A DNA stretch of 64,000 nt from Micavibrio sp. UBA6139 (GTDB taxonomy: Bacteria > Pseudomonadota > Alphaproteobacteria > Micavibrionales > Micavibrionaceae), in contig DIVF01000062.1 of assembly GCA_002423285.1 (NCBI GenBank), forward strand, positions 30,938-94,937. Reading direction: 5' to 3'. Below are positions 7,479-15,466 of this stretch, in pieces. The position numbers and the translations under genes were made by a program. Position 1 is the stretch's first letter. Each line of letters opens with the position of its first letter. The notes beneath the pieces are model-generated. The model did no database searches. It was not told the origin of the DNA and was given only the letters and a program-made list of their open reading frames with translations.

Positions 7479-8630
7479 ATGTCGCATAAAGCCCTTACCC
7501 CGGATGACGGGCGTATACTACCTGGTTCCAAAGCAGCCTTTAACGAGGCGGCGACGGATGTCTCCGAAATCGAGCTGAAAATGCTCGTTCCCAACTTGCC
7601 CAACGGCAATGTAAACAAGGCGGCCTTCGCCGATATCAAATCCTACTTCCAAAATTTAGGCTGGATCCGCTCATCGATGGAAGTGATGCATGTCGATGCT
7701 GATGGCAACACCGTTGGTGATCGCGGCGCTCTTTTGACCCGCCAACTCGATACCCCCGATATGTCTCTCTATAAAAAGGGCGTTACCCTGCGCATGCGCG
7801 GTCACTGCCCGGATGGCAATATCAAGACCATGACCAATGCCGATATCTGTGTCAAATTCGGCAACACCCAAGATGATAGCGGTGCCCTGCGCCGTCAGGA
7901 ATTCGAAGCAAAAATCGACAGCTTTGGCCGCATTGATCTGGCCCCGCTGCGCAAGAAATATCCGAAAGAACAATACCCGGAACTGCACGACGCCTTGAAA
8001 GGCATTCGCGCTGACCATCTGGTTGAGTTCCACCGTCCTGACGTTCTGCGCAACCGCCATCTGGTGGAAATCCCAGAAAGCGTCACCGGCCTGAAGGGTA
8101 AGAAGTTTTTCGTCGAATTGCTGCTGGATGAAGTGTCCTTTGTTTTCGATCCAAAGCCACAAAAACCAAAAGACGCCACAAGCGCCGCACCAAAAGGCGG
8201 CCCAGTCGTTTACCACGTCGATCTGGAGGTCGAAACCGAAGTGATGTTCAAGGTTTGCGCCTATGACAAAAACCCAGACGCTGCAAACTACGTTTCATCG
8301 CCAATGACCAATGCAGAACTGAACCAAGCCATGACCGCCGTTCAGCACCATTTGCAACTGGCGGCGAACAATACATTAAAAGTAAACAAATACAGCAAGG
8401 CCGAACGTGGCTTCTACCACTTCGCCAAAATGTACGAAGAACTGAAGGACTATGTTGAGCTGAACACACGCCTGTCGCACAAGGGCCGCGTCCAAAGCGC
8501 CTTTACCATCAAGGCAAACCCAGCCAATGATTCAGACGCCACACAGCAGGAAAAACTGCACCACCGCCTGTCCCGTGACTTTGGCCCCTACTTACGCGAC
8601 CGCGACCGCCCAATCGCCCGCCACCCATAG
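7479..8630 (+). CDS. CYTH-domain (triphosphate tunnel) protein
   Basis: A 383-residue protein with the CYTH / triphosphate-tunnel signature. The N-terminal ExExK motif is EIELK (residues 30-34). The family strand order follows: TRQLDTPDMSLYKKGVTLRM, ICVKFG, RQEFEAKI, HLVEFHRP, FFVELLLDEVSF, and VDLEVETE. CYTH enzymes act on inorganic triphosphate, thiamine triphosphate or cAMP synthesis; which one applies here cannot be read. The domain is expanded by inserts (a Pro/Lys/Ala-rich stretch near residues 228-245) and followed by about 80 residues of unknown tail. The start has GGAG eight bases upstream, and a good promoter and terminator make it a single-gene unit. Confidence 0.75.
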   Translation: MSHKALTPDDGRILPGSKAAFNEAATDVSEIELKMLVPNLPNGNVNKAAFADIKSYFQNLGWIRSSMEVMHVDADGNTVGDRGALLTRQLDTPDMSLYKKGVTLRMRGHCPDGNIKTMTNADICVKFGNTQDDSGALRRQEFEAKIDSFGRIDLAPLRKKYPKEQYPELHDALKGIRADHLVEFHRPDVLRNRHLVEIPESVTGLKGKKFFVELLLDEVSFVFDPKPQKPKDATSAAPKGGPVVYHVDLEVETEVMFKVCAYDKNPDAANYVSSPMTNAELNQAMTAVQHHLQLAANNTLKVNKYSKAERGFYHFAKMYEELKDYVELNTRLSHKGRVQSAFTIKANPANDSDATQQEKLHHRLSRDFGPYLRDRDRPIARHP

Positions 8631-8633
8631 AGA

Positions 8634-8669
8634 TAAAAAAAGCCCCGCCAACAAAGCGGGGTTTTTTTA
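8634..8669 (+). terminator. Terminator after the CYTH gene
   Basis: AAAAAAAGCCCCGC, a short loop, GCGGGGTTTTTTT. Strong in both directions. Confidence 0.9.
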
Positions 8670-8671
8670 AT

Positions 8672-8730
8672 AAGAAAAAGAATAGGGTCGAAGGGGGGAT
8701 TCCTCCTTCAAACTACCCTTAACTTTTCTT
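8672..8730. repeat. Convergent-junction palindrome, copy B
   Basis: AAGAATAGGGTCGAAGGGGG, a short loop, CCTCCTTC..ACTACCC. It matches copies A, C and D and lies between convergent gene ends. Confidence 0.75.
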
Positions 8731-9505
8731 ACAAGATAATTTCAAGATTGTCATAGGCCAAGGCCACGTTGGACGGCAGCTTCGCAGACACCGCATCGTA
8801 ATCAATGGTGTAGTCGAGGTGGGTCAGATAAGTCATTTCCGGCTTTAGCTCATCAACCCAGCGCAAGCATTGCTCAAGGTATGAATGGCTCTTGTCCTGA
8901 TCCTTTTCGCAGTTGCAATCCACGATCCAGACTTTCAGGTTTTTCAGCAAAGCGAAGCTTTCCTCCGGGAAGGAGCGCACATCGGTGCTGTAGGCGAAAT
9001 CGCCTACGCGCAGGCCCAGCGAATTGATGCGGCCATGCTGCTGGTTAAACGGCAGGATATCGAATTTACCGATCTGGTAACGGGAATAAGGGATGATTTC
9101 GGTCCAATACGGGCGGCCAGGGCCAGAATATTCAACATTGATGGCCGGGTCGAACATGTACCACCAGTTCTTTTCGATCTCTTTACGGGTAAAACGATCA
9201 GCATAGAGTGGCAGGTTACGGTTTTGGTAGTAGGACATCAAAATTGGCAGGTGGAACATACCGGCAATATGGTCGGCATGCGGATGGGTGAAGAACACCC
9301 CGTCCAGTTCACGAATTTCATGACGTTCGGCCTGTGCTTTAAAATCGGGGCCCATATCGACCAGCAGGCGGGAATCTCCCTCCTCCAGCAGAATGGACGG
9401 CGCAAGGCGGCGGTTCTTTGGGTTGGCCGGATTACATGCCCCCCAGCTATTTCCCGCATAAGGAACGCCATAAGCAGACCCGGACCCAAGAATGGTGACC
9501 TTCAT
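8729..9505 (-). CDS. Metallo-beta-lactamase-fold hydrolase, PhnP/RNase Z-like
   Basis: 258 residues. The zinc-binding signature THPHADH is at residues 73-79, with later ligands in the segments FAYSTDVRS, WIVDCNC and YLTHLDY. The N-terminus MKVTILGSGSAYGVPYAG is typical of the PhnP-like cyclic-phosphodiesterase branch, which hydrolyses phosphodiesters such as cyclic ribose phosphates or nucleotide 3' ends. An extra Cys (WGAC) near residue 24 may form a structural site as in PhnP. No phn genes are nearby, so the substrate is open. It lies 57 bases downstream of the nucleotidyltransferase gene on the same strand, perhaps in one transcript. Confidence 0.85.
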   Translation of the reverse strand: MKVTILGSGSAYGVPYAGNSWGACNPANPKNRRLAPSILLEEGDSRLLVDMGPDFKAQAERHEIRELDGVFFTHPHADHIAGMFHLPILMSYYQNRNLPLYADRFTRKEIEKNWWYMFDPAINVEYSGPGRPYWTEIIPYSRYQIGKFDILPFNQQHGRINSLGLRVGDFAYSTDVRSFPEESFALLKNLKVWIVDCNCEKDQDKSHSYLEQCLRWVDELKPEMTYLTHLDYTIDYDAVSAKLPSNVALAYDNLEIIL

Positions 9506-9562
9506 GATGTTGTATATCCCAAAATAGATGTTGGCCCCATAGATATTGAATGGAGTTGCCGA

Positions 9563-10594
9563 TTAGACTGGCTTCGGTCCCAAATCATTTGCGGGTTTGC
9601 GTGAAGCCTTCAGAACGGCATCATCCATATCGCCTGCACCCACAACAAGGGAATTATAAGCATCAATGGATTGTTCGATATTCTTATACGCTTCCGGGCA
9701 GGTTTCATGCAACAGGGCTGTCCCGATAAAGAACATTTCATTCACCTTGCGCAAGCTAACCGGGGATACGAATTGCTCTTCCAGGAATTCAGCCAGGGAT
9801 TTGAGAACGCTGTTACCCGATTCCTTGGCGGCCTGGATCATTTTATCACCTGCATACAGGGAGGAATGAACAGATGGGTCTGCAAATTCGGTGCGCAACA
9901 TTTCGATGCAAACACCTGTGGCGTGGTTGTTGTCGTTCAGGGCACGGGCGATCTGGCCGCGTGTCACGTGCTTTTTCATGATGGACAATGTGACCATCAA
10001 ATCATTGCACAGATATTCCATTTTATCGGCCTTGCTTTCGCCGGCGGAAAATTTCTTGATGAAGTTATCGGCGACTTCCGGCATTGGGGAACATTTATAT
10101 TCCTGGTTCCAGCAATAGGACGGATCGGTTGAATGAATGCGTGGGGAGTTAAACAATTGAGCGCGGGGTGCAACACCCTTCATCGCCATATACAGGTCAA
10201 ACTGGAACATTTTCTTATTGGCATCGCCGCACAGATACATAAAACCAATTCCACCGTAATCCTTGACCAGCTTGTCATGGCAAGAAACCAGAATGGCGTA
10301 TTTTTCAGCGAGGTGTTCAGTGAATGCGGTGTGGATTTCTTCGAGTTTTTCCGGGTCAACAACCAGAAACAGATCAATGTCTGAATGTTCATCAGCTTCG
10401 CCATTTGCAAACGACCCGCGAAGATAGGCCTCTACCAGTCCTTGTTCTTTCAGGTGGGCGAGGCAATCGCGCAAAACCTGGGCCTGGAACAGATGTCCTT
10501 GGGACGTCTCTGCGAGATGTTTTTCAAGGGAAGTATCATGAATCCCGTGTTGCAGGATTGTGTCGGTTGCTTGCCAAGATTTCTGTAGCGACAT
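9563..10594 (-). CDS. Nucleotidyltransferase-domain protein
   Basis: 343 residues. Residues 60-77 carry the pol-beta/NT signature: LRGSFANGEADEHSDIDLFL, with the two metal-binding aspartates D72 and D74. A helical region of about 200 residues follows; it could be a HEPN-like or substrate-recognition domain, but I cannot assign it. Family members adenylate or uridylylate proteins, tRNA or small molecules. The start has GGGGGAAA upstream. The position beside an MBL hydrolase and, divergently, a deaminase-like gene suggests a nucleotide-related job, which is inference. Confidence 0.75.
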   Translation of the reverse strand: MSLQKSWQATDTILQHGIHDTSLEKHLAETSQGHLFQAQVLRDCLAHLKEQGLVEAYLRGSFANGEADEHSDIDLFLVVDPEKLEEIHTAFTEHLAEKYAILVSCHDKLVKDYGGIGFMYLCGDANKKMFQFDLYMAMKGVAPRAQLFNSPRIHSTDPSYCWNQEYKCSPMPEVADNFIKKFSAGESKADKMEYLCNDLMVTLSIMKKHVTRGQIARALNDNNHATGVCIEMLRTEFADPSVHSSLYAGDKMIQAAKESGNSVLKSLAEFLEEQFVSPVSLRKVNEMFFIGTALLHETCPEAYKNIEQSIDAYNSLVVGAGDMDDAVLKASRKPANDLGPKPV

Positions 10595-10805
10595 TCAATT
10601 TCCCCCAGACCCGGCGGTTTCCACCGGGTTCGTAATGAACATGACAAAGATTAGCTTGCACGAATGTATAAGGTGAATCCGGGGGTAGAGTCAAGAAAAT
10701 TATGACAAACAGCTCAACAATATCGATTCTATCCCGGTTTAATTTAAGCATCAGAAAAAGTTACATTTTCTGGCATATTTGTGTAAGGTAACCGCCCCGC
10801 GACGC

Positions 10806-11771
10806 ATGGAATATGAACGCACCGGAATGAACGCAATAGAACAGATGCAAAAGGCCGTTGATGTCGTCAACACCAGCCTGCACCCGACCAATAAAATTGC
10901 CGCCACCATCTTTGGCGGTACGCCTGCGTTCAGCCTGTCCCGAACCAATTACTGGCCGGATTCCATTCTGAAGGCCTTTGGCACCAACACCGACATTGGC
11001 AGTTCCAGCGGTACGCTCCACGCCGAAGTCGCCTGCATTCTGTCCGCCCCCGTAACCGAAGGGGCCAGTATTTGCGTCACCGACCCGTTCTGCCCCAACT
11101 GCGCCAAGAACATGGCCGAAGCCGGAATCAAAACCATCTATATCGACCATAAGGGATTTGATAAGGACTTCGCCTCGCGCCGTGGCTCCCACTTTCAAAA
11201 CATGTCGATGCAAGTGTGCGAACGCGCCGGGATCAGCGTCTATGAGGTACGCCGCAAGGAAGACCGTCTGGTTCCAATCCTTGAGATCGACCCATCCTAC
11301 ACACCGCCTAATGATGCACCGGTCATCGTATCCATTCTGGATCACGCTAGTGAAGCCATATTCCTCGACATGATCGCCGATGCACGCGCCAATTTGCAGG
11401 AACATAAATTTGCACTGGCCTTAGGCCGCAATAGTAACGATGAAGTCGTTGCCCTATGCGCCCGCTCCCATCTGGCGATTGGGTATTCCAAACGCATCGA
11501 CGCCAGCGAATTGCACGAAGATTCAGGCAAATACAGCTTTATCCTTGAACCCGTCAACCGCGTGTTAATGAACGCCGCGCGTTTGGGCCTGACGCTCAAT
11601 CCGGAATATCTTTATTCCTCAACCGTCCCGACATCACGCGAACTGGTCAATGTCGTTGGCGCAGGATTCACCGCCATGCATATCGGCAACACGCATCTGG
11701 CCCGCGACGACGATGCCCTGCGCGCCATCAAACAATTATCCGACAGCAAAATTTTGAAAATTCAGCAGTAA
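10806..11771 (+). CDS. Cytidine/deoxycytidylate-deaminase-like protein
   Basis: About 321 residues. Residues 71-75 read LHAEV and residues 94-99 read DPFCPNC, giving the His-x-Glu and Cys-x-x-Cys zinc site of the cytidine-deaminase superfamily. Residues 30-70 supply the preceding strand and loop (KIAATIFGGTPAFSLSRTNY). The C-terminal half (about 160-321) appears to be a degenerate second copy without the zinc ligands. The substrate is unknown: dCMP, guanine or a modified nucleotide are all possible. The start could be ATG 10806 or ATG 10827; a TTG at 10779 is less likely. It is followed by palindrome copy C. Confidence 0.72.
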   Translation: MEYERTGMNAIEQMQKAVDVVNTSLHPTNKIAATIFGGTPAFSLSRTNYWPDSILKAFGTNTDIGSSSGTLHAEVACILSAPVTEGASICVTDPFCPNCAKNMAEAGIKTIYIDHKGFDKDFASRRGSHFQNMSMQVCERAGISVYEVRRKEDRLVPILEIDPSYTPPNDAPVIVSILDHASEAIFLDMIADARANLQEHKFALALGRNSNDEVVALCARSHLAIGYSKRIDASELHEDSGKYSFILEPVNRVLMNAARLGLTLNPEYLYSSTVPTSRELVNVVGAGFTAMHIGNTHLARDDDALRAIKQLSDSKILKIQQ

Positions 11772-11830
11772 AGAAAAAGAATAGGGTCGAAGGGGGGAAT
11801 CCCCCCTTCAAACGACCCCTTCACTTTTCT
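11771..11830. repeat. Convergent-junction palindrome, copy C
   Basis: AAGAATAGGGTCGAAGGGGG GAAT CCCCCCTTC..ACGACCCC: a long near-perfect stem between convergent genes. Confidence 0.78.
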
Positions 11831-11832
11831 CT

Positions 11833-12021
11833 TTAAACTTCCGGAAGTTCTTCTGGGTCCCGTTGCGGTAATTCGCGCGGTTGTTCCGGTGGGTGTTCGG
11901 TTGGTTGATCCGGCGGATATTCTTGTGGCTGTTTCGCAGGTTCCAACGGGGGCTGCTGCTGCGGCACTTCCGGTGGTTTTTCAACAGGATGCTCTTCAGG
12001 TTTTGGCTCTTGCTGTGACAT
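11833..12021 (-). CDS. Proline/glutamine-rich small protein
   Basis: 62 residues starting at an ATG preceded by GGAGGAATCTAAC. It has almost no hydrophobic residues. The body is built of short degenerate units of the kind PPEVPQQQPPLEP, PPDQPTEHPPEQP, with alternating acidic and proline residues. It is probably extended and unstructured, perhaps a linker or spacer protein. No signal peptide or domain is visible. The strong ribosome site supports expression, but repeat-driven chance reading cannot be excluded. Confidence 0.5.
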   Translation of the reverse strand: MSQQEPKPEEHPVEKPPEVPQQQPPLEPAKQPQEYPPDQPTEHPPEQPRELPQRDPEELPEV

Positions 12022-12079
12022 GTTAGATTCCTCCAATATTTTTTGCTGCATAAAACCTATATAAGTCATTCAGCCTTTG

Positions 12080-12110
12080 AAAAAACCCCGGATCATCTCC
12101 GGGGTTTTTT
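12080..12110 (-). terminator. Terminator after sucB
   Basis: AAAAAACCCCGGA..TCCGGGGTTTTTT two bases beyond the sucB stop; it isolates sucB from the next gene. Confidence 0.9.
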
Positions 12111-12112
12111 GA

Positions 12113-13336
12113 TTAGAGGTCCAGAACCAGTCTGGATGGATCTTCAATCGCATCCTTGACCTTCACCAAGAAGGTCACTGCGTCACGGCCATCAATAATG
12201 CGGTGGTCATAGGACAACGCCAGATACATCATCGGGCGGGCCTGAATGGAACCGTCTGGCATTACCATTGGACGCTGCTGGATTTTGTGCATACCCAAAA
12301 TACCCGATTGCGGGGTGTTGAGAATTGGTGTGGACATCAGCGAGCCAAACACGCCGCCATTGGTGATGGTGAAGGTACCACCGGACATTTCATCAACGCC
12401 CAGTTTACCGTCGCGGGCGCGAGCACCGACATCACCAATGTCTTTTTCGATCTGTGCCAACGACTTCACATCGCAATCACGCACGACCGGAACAACCAGA
12501 CCTTGTGGTGTGCTGACCGCGACGCCCATGTCGTAGTAGTTTTTGTAAATGATTTCATCGCCGGAAATTTCAGCATTGACCGCTGGCAGATCCTTCAGCG
12601 CGTTGACTGTTGCGCGAACAAAGAAAGACATGAAACCCAGCTTCACGCCGTGTTTCTTTTCGAACGGGTCCTTGTAACGGTTGCGCAGTTCCATCACCGC
12701 AGTCATATCGACTTCGTTGAAGGTGGTCAGCATTGCAGCTGTGTTTTGGGCTTCTTTCAGGCGCACCGCTATACGTTGACGCAAGCGGCTCATCTTCACG
12801 CGCTCTTCACGCGGGCCAGCTTCACGGGCAACAGCCGGTGCTTTTGCTGCAGCAGGTGCGGGTGTCGGGGCGCTGACATGGGCCATAACATCGCCCTTTG
12901 TCAGGCGGCCATCTTTACCTGTGCCGGAAATTGCGGATGCGTCCACTTTATTATCTTCAACCATCTTGCGCACGGCCGGACCGGAATCTTGCACAGATGC
13001 CGTCGCTGGCTGTGTCGCCGCCATAACAGCCGCAGAAGCAGGAACATCACTGCCTGATTTTTTATCTTCCTTTGGTGCGGCTGGTGCAGGTGCAGCAGCC
13101 CCGCCCTCACCGATCTCACCCAAAATGGCACCAACGCCGACGGTCTCGCCAGCCTTTACGGTGATGGCAACAATCGTCCCGGCGGCCGGGGCATTCACTT
13201 CCAGTGTGACCTTATCGGTTTCCAGTTCCAGAATTGGCTCGTCCAGCGCGACAACATCTCCCTCTTTTTTCAGCCATTGGGCCACGGTGGCTTCGGAAAC
13301 GGATTCACCAAGGGTTGGGACAACAATCTGGGTCAT
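12113..13336 (-). CDS. sucB: 2-oxoglutarate dehydrogenase E2 (dihydrolipoyl succinyltransferase)
   Basis: Core of the 2-oxoglutarate dehydrogenase complex; it transfers the succinyl group to CoA. 407 residues: lipoyl domain (1-77, lipoylated Lys in ELETDKVTLEV), an Ala/Pro linker, peripheral-subunit-binding domain (about 122-160: GPAVRKMVEDNKVDA, GTGKDGRLTKGDV), a second linker, and the catalytic domain with SYDHRIIDGRDAV near the end. One lipoyl domain, as in typical OdhB. The three other complex and cycle genes lie on the same strand further upstream but separated by inserted genes. Confidence 0.97.
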   Translation of the reverse strand: MTQIVVPTLGESVSEATVAQWLKKEGDVVALDEPILELETDKVTLEVNAPAAGTIVAITVKAGETVGVGAILGEIGEGGAAAPAPAAPKEDKKSGSDVPASAAVMAATQPATASVQDSGPAVRKMVEDNKVDASAISGTGKDGRLTKGDVMAHVSAPTPAPAAAKAPAVAREAGPREERVKMSRLRQRIAVRLKEAQNTAAMLTTFNEVDMTAVMELRNRYKDPFEKKHGVKLGFMSFFVRATVNALKDLPAVNAEISGDEIIYKNYYDMGVAVSTPQGLVVPVVRDCDVKSLAQIEKDIGDVGARARDGKLGVDEMSGGTFTITNGGVFGSLMSTPILNTPQSGILGMHKIQQRPMVMPDGSIQARPMMYLALSYDHRIIDGRDAVTFLVKVKDAIEDPSRLVLDL

Positions 13337-13388
13337 AAGCTTTTAGTCCTGATTTTACGGTTTGAATTGCGAGGTCAATATGGCCCGT

Positions 13389-13399
13389 TTGCATTGCAA
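13389..13399. promoter_or_regulatory. TTGCANTGCAA palindrome upstream of sucB
   Basis: TTGCATTGCAA, 53-63 bases before the sucB start. The same 11-mer pattern stands upstream of sucA and in weaker form upstream of sucD; a possible operator. Confidence 0.35.
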
Positions 13400-13553
13400 A
13401 ATCAATGGGTCGAGCCTTTTCAATCCATGCAAACCCCGCATTTCAAAGAATGCTTCACTTGTTGTCATAAGTTATGTAAAAATAGCCATTCTGAGGGAAA
13501 CTCGCCTTTGGTTACACGCGCCCTAGATATAAGGGACACATAAGGATTGAAGA

Positions 13554-14510
13554 ATGGCCTATATACGAAAAATAATTGGTACGGACGAAAAACTGGTCGG
13601 CATTGCCCGGCTGCACTGGATTTATATCCTAAAAGGCACGCTGTGGCTGTTGGCCTGTATGGCGTTTGCCTGGGGCGTGAATGCGGGGATTCTTTACCTG
13701 ACGCATTATCTGATGAATGCACGGGGTGATCTCGGCACATCCGCCATGCCATTTTATTTAATCAATACATGGATCACGCCGGTGATGATGATCACGGGGC
13801 TCATCCTGTTGTCTTTTTATGTGGTCAAAATTGTCACCACAGAAATCGGCCTGACGACATCGCGCCTGATTCATAAGCATGGTTTTATCTTTGTGAAGGT
13901 GCAAGAAATCGACATTAATGAAATCAGCGGTGAATCGCTCGACCTTGGCATGTTTGGCCGCTTCTGGAGCTATGGCTATTTGAATCTCGATTGCCGCTTT
14001 ATTGGTGACGTTCATTTGCCTGCGATTGAACACCCGGAACGCTTTGTTCGGGTACTGCACCAGTTACGTGCCAATATCGGCGATACACCGTCCATGGCGA
14101 TGACAAAGAACAAGGACGAAGAACATTCCACACAGCCAGATGAGGGTGCCGTCAAAGGGCATGGCATGAACGTGCCGGATTTAAAACCGGAAGTTCCCAC
14201 CGCCAGCGCCGAAATGGTTGAACAGATCGTTCGCCAGGTTCAAGCCGAAATCACTCATCAGGAGCAAATGCCCCAAGCCGCCCCCGCCGTGGATGCACGC
14301 ATGGTTGCCGATATCGTACAAAAGGCGATGCCGCAAATGGTCGAACAAGTCGCCGACAGCTTGCGGGCCAAGGGCCTGATCCATGATCAGGAAGACCCGG
14401 ATCAATCGCCAGAGGAAGATTTGTTGAACAGCTTCGACGAAGCCGCCGGCGATCTTGCGAAAAAACCCCCGCCAGACCCAAAGGATGAATTCGCCAAGGT
14501 CATCCATTAA
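13554..14510 (+). CDS. Membrane PH-domain protein with long coiled tail
   Basis: 318 residues. Two membrane helices (about 27-52 and 72-98) are followed by a bacterial PH-like (bPH/DUF304) segment (about 98-160: TEIGLTTSRLIHKHGFIFVK, ISGESLDLGMFGRFWSYG). The tail of about 150 residues is hydrophilic and repeats a unit twice: SAEMVEQIVRQVQAEITH and DARMVADIVQKAMPQMVE. It ends in an acidic and proline-rich stretch. PH-like proteins of this kind are membrane-anchored, with a cytoplasmic domain of unclear role. The start follows AAGGATTGAAG. It is the first of three plus-strand genes lying between sucB and sucA. Confidence 0.75.
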   Translation: MAYIRKIIGTDEKLVGIARLHWIYILKGTLWLLACMAFAWGVNAGILYLTHYLMNARGDLGTSAMPFYLINTWITPVMMITGLILLSFYVVKIVTTEIGLTTSRLIHKHGFIFVKVQEIDINEISGESLDLGMFGRFWSYGYLNLDCRFIGDVHLPAIEHPERFVRVLHQLRANIGDTPSMAMTKNKDEEHSTQPDEGAVKGHGMNVPDLKPEVPTASAEMVEQIVRQVQAEITHQEQMPQAAPAVDARMVADIVQKAMPQMVEQVADSLRAKGLIHDQEDPDQSPEEDLLNSFDEAAGDLAKKPPPDPKDEFAKVIH

Positions 14511-14617
14511 CCAAAACAACCTTATACATCAATGGCATCCGACATGCGGCGTGAGGTTTCTTGGAAAATTTCACGTCGCCTTGTATAAAGGGGCCTATTA
14601 AAACAGGGGCCAGAATT

Positions 14618-14920
14618 ATGACGACAGCAACACTGCACAATATGATTTTCAAAAATTCCGCCGAAGCGCCAATGAGCGAAGAATACAAGCTGGCACAAAC
14701 CCAAATCACCCGCGCGATCTACGCCAATATTCGCCGCACCCTGACCGAACGGGGCCTGCAATACGAATTCCATTTTGCCAGACGCCGCCCGTCTGAAACA
14801 ACCTATGCGGAACAAGCCTACATCACTCCGACAGCCCTGGCCGCGATTCAAAATATCAGCGGCATCGAAAAAATCTTCCCGATGAAGATTTCCGCCTATC
14901 CTTTATCCATCGAAGTGTGA
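14618..14920 (+). CDS. Small protein, unknown
   Basis: A 100-residue, soluble, basic protein starting at ATG 14618 (MTTATLHNMIFKNSAEAP), with AGGGGCC upstream. It reads well through ITRAIYANIRRTLTERGLQY and ends ISAYPLSIEV. The stop is seven bases before the HAD-like gene, so the two are probably translated from one message. No family recognised. An upstream alternative start at 14561 adds residues that do not look protein-like. Confidence 0.6.
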   Translation: MTTATLHNMIFKNSAEAPMSEEYKLAQTQITRAIYANIRRTLTERGLQYEFHFARRRPSETTYAEQAYITPTALAAIQNISGIEKIFPMKISAYPLSIEV

Positions 14921-14927
14921 GAGCACC

Positions 14928-15347
14928 ATGACATTATCCGGTCATTTCAAAAAGCTGAACAAACCCGGCAATGAAAATGTCTGCGGCGGTGTTTATTGTG
15001 ATGTCTATGGCACGCTGGTCAATTCATCCTTTGAGGGCAACACGCCTTTGGTTGAATACTTGAACGCCCTGCATGAATCCGGCGTCAAGGTTACTATCTT
15101 CTCAACCGATCATTTCGGTATGCGCAAGAAAACCCAAAATATCGGCCTGCACCCCGAACTGGCCGGGATTGTCCGCAACAAGGCCAATTTTGCCAACATG
15201 ACCCTAGAAACCCTGATCGATGATGATCCACCGCGTTACCTGAACGCCAAAACCCTCTGGAACCCCAAAGCCCCAGACCTCTACGCGCATATCGACTCAG
15301 AAATGAAGCGGCTGAAACCCACAACACCCCCGCCTCCTGCTCCGTAA
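14928..15347 (+). CDS. HAD-like small phosphatase domain protein
   Basis: 139 residues with a compact HAD-like pattern. Motif I is YCDVYGTLVN (residues 25-34: Asp-x-x-Gly-Thr; the second Asp of the usual DxD is replaced by Tyr). Motif II is VTIFSTD. Motif IV is TLIDDDPP. Loss of the acid/base Asp suggests a phosphohydrolase of altered activity or a binding protein. The Pro-rich C-terminus (TPPPPAP) is unstructured. It is coupled to the preceding small gene. Substrate unknown. Confidence 0.6.
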   Translation: MTLSGHFKKLNKPGNENVCGGVYCDVYGTLVNSSFEGNTPLVEYLNALHESGVKVTIFSTDHFGMRKKTQNIGLHPELAGIVRNKANFANMTLETLIDDDPPRYLNAKTLWNPKAPDLYAHIDSEMKRLKPTTPPPPAP

Positions 15348-15351
15348 GGAC

Positions 15352-15411
15352 AAAGAGAATAGGGTCGAAGGGGGCAATGCCCCCTTCAAACGACCCCCTT
15401 AAACCTTTCAC
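15352..15411. repeat. Convergent-junction palindrome, copy D
   Basis: AGAATAGGGTCGAAGGGGGC AAT GCCCCCTTC..ACGACCCCC, between the HAD-like gene and sucA. Confidence 0.78.
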
Positions 15412-15414
15412 TTA

Positions 15415-15447
15415 ATAAAAAACCCCGGATTGTGTCCGGGGTTTTTC
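15415..15447 (-). terminator. Terminator after sucA
   Basis: AAAAAACCCCGGA TTGTG TCCGGGGTTTTTCTT; functional in either direction, 20 bases after the sucA stop. Confidence 0.88.
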
Positions 15448-15466
15448 TTATTCTCTGTTTTGACGC

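Noticed and set aside
12203..13057. 284-residue plus-strand frame opposite sucB
   Set aside because: Antisense shadow rich in His, Cys and Arg with no ribosome site.
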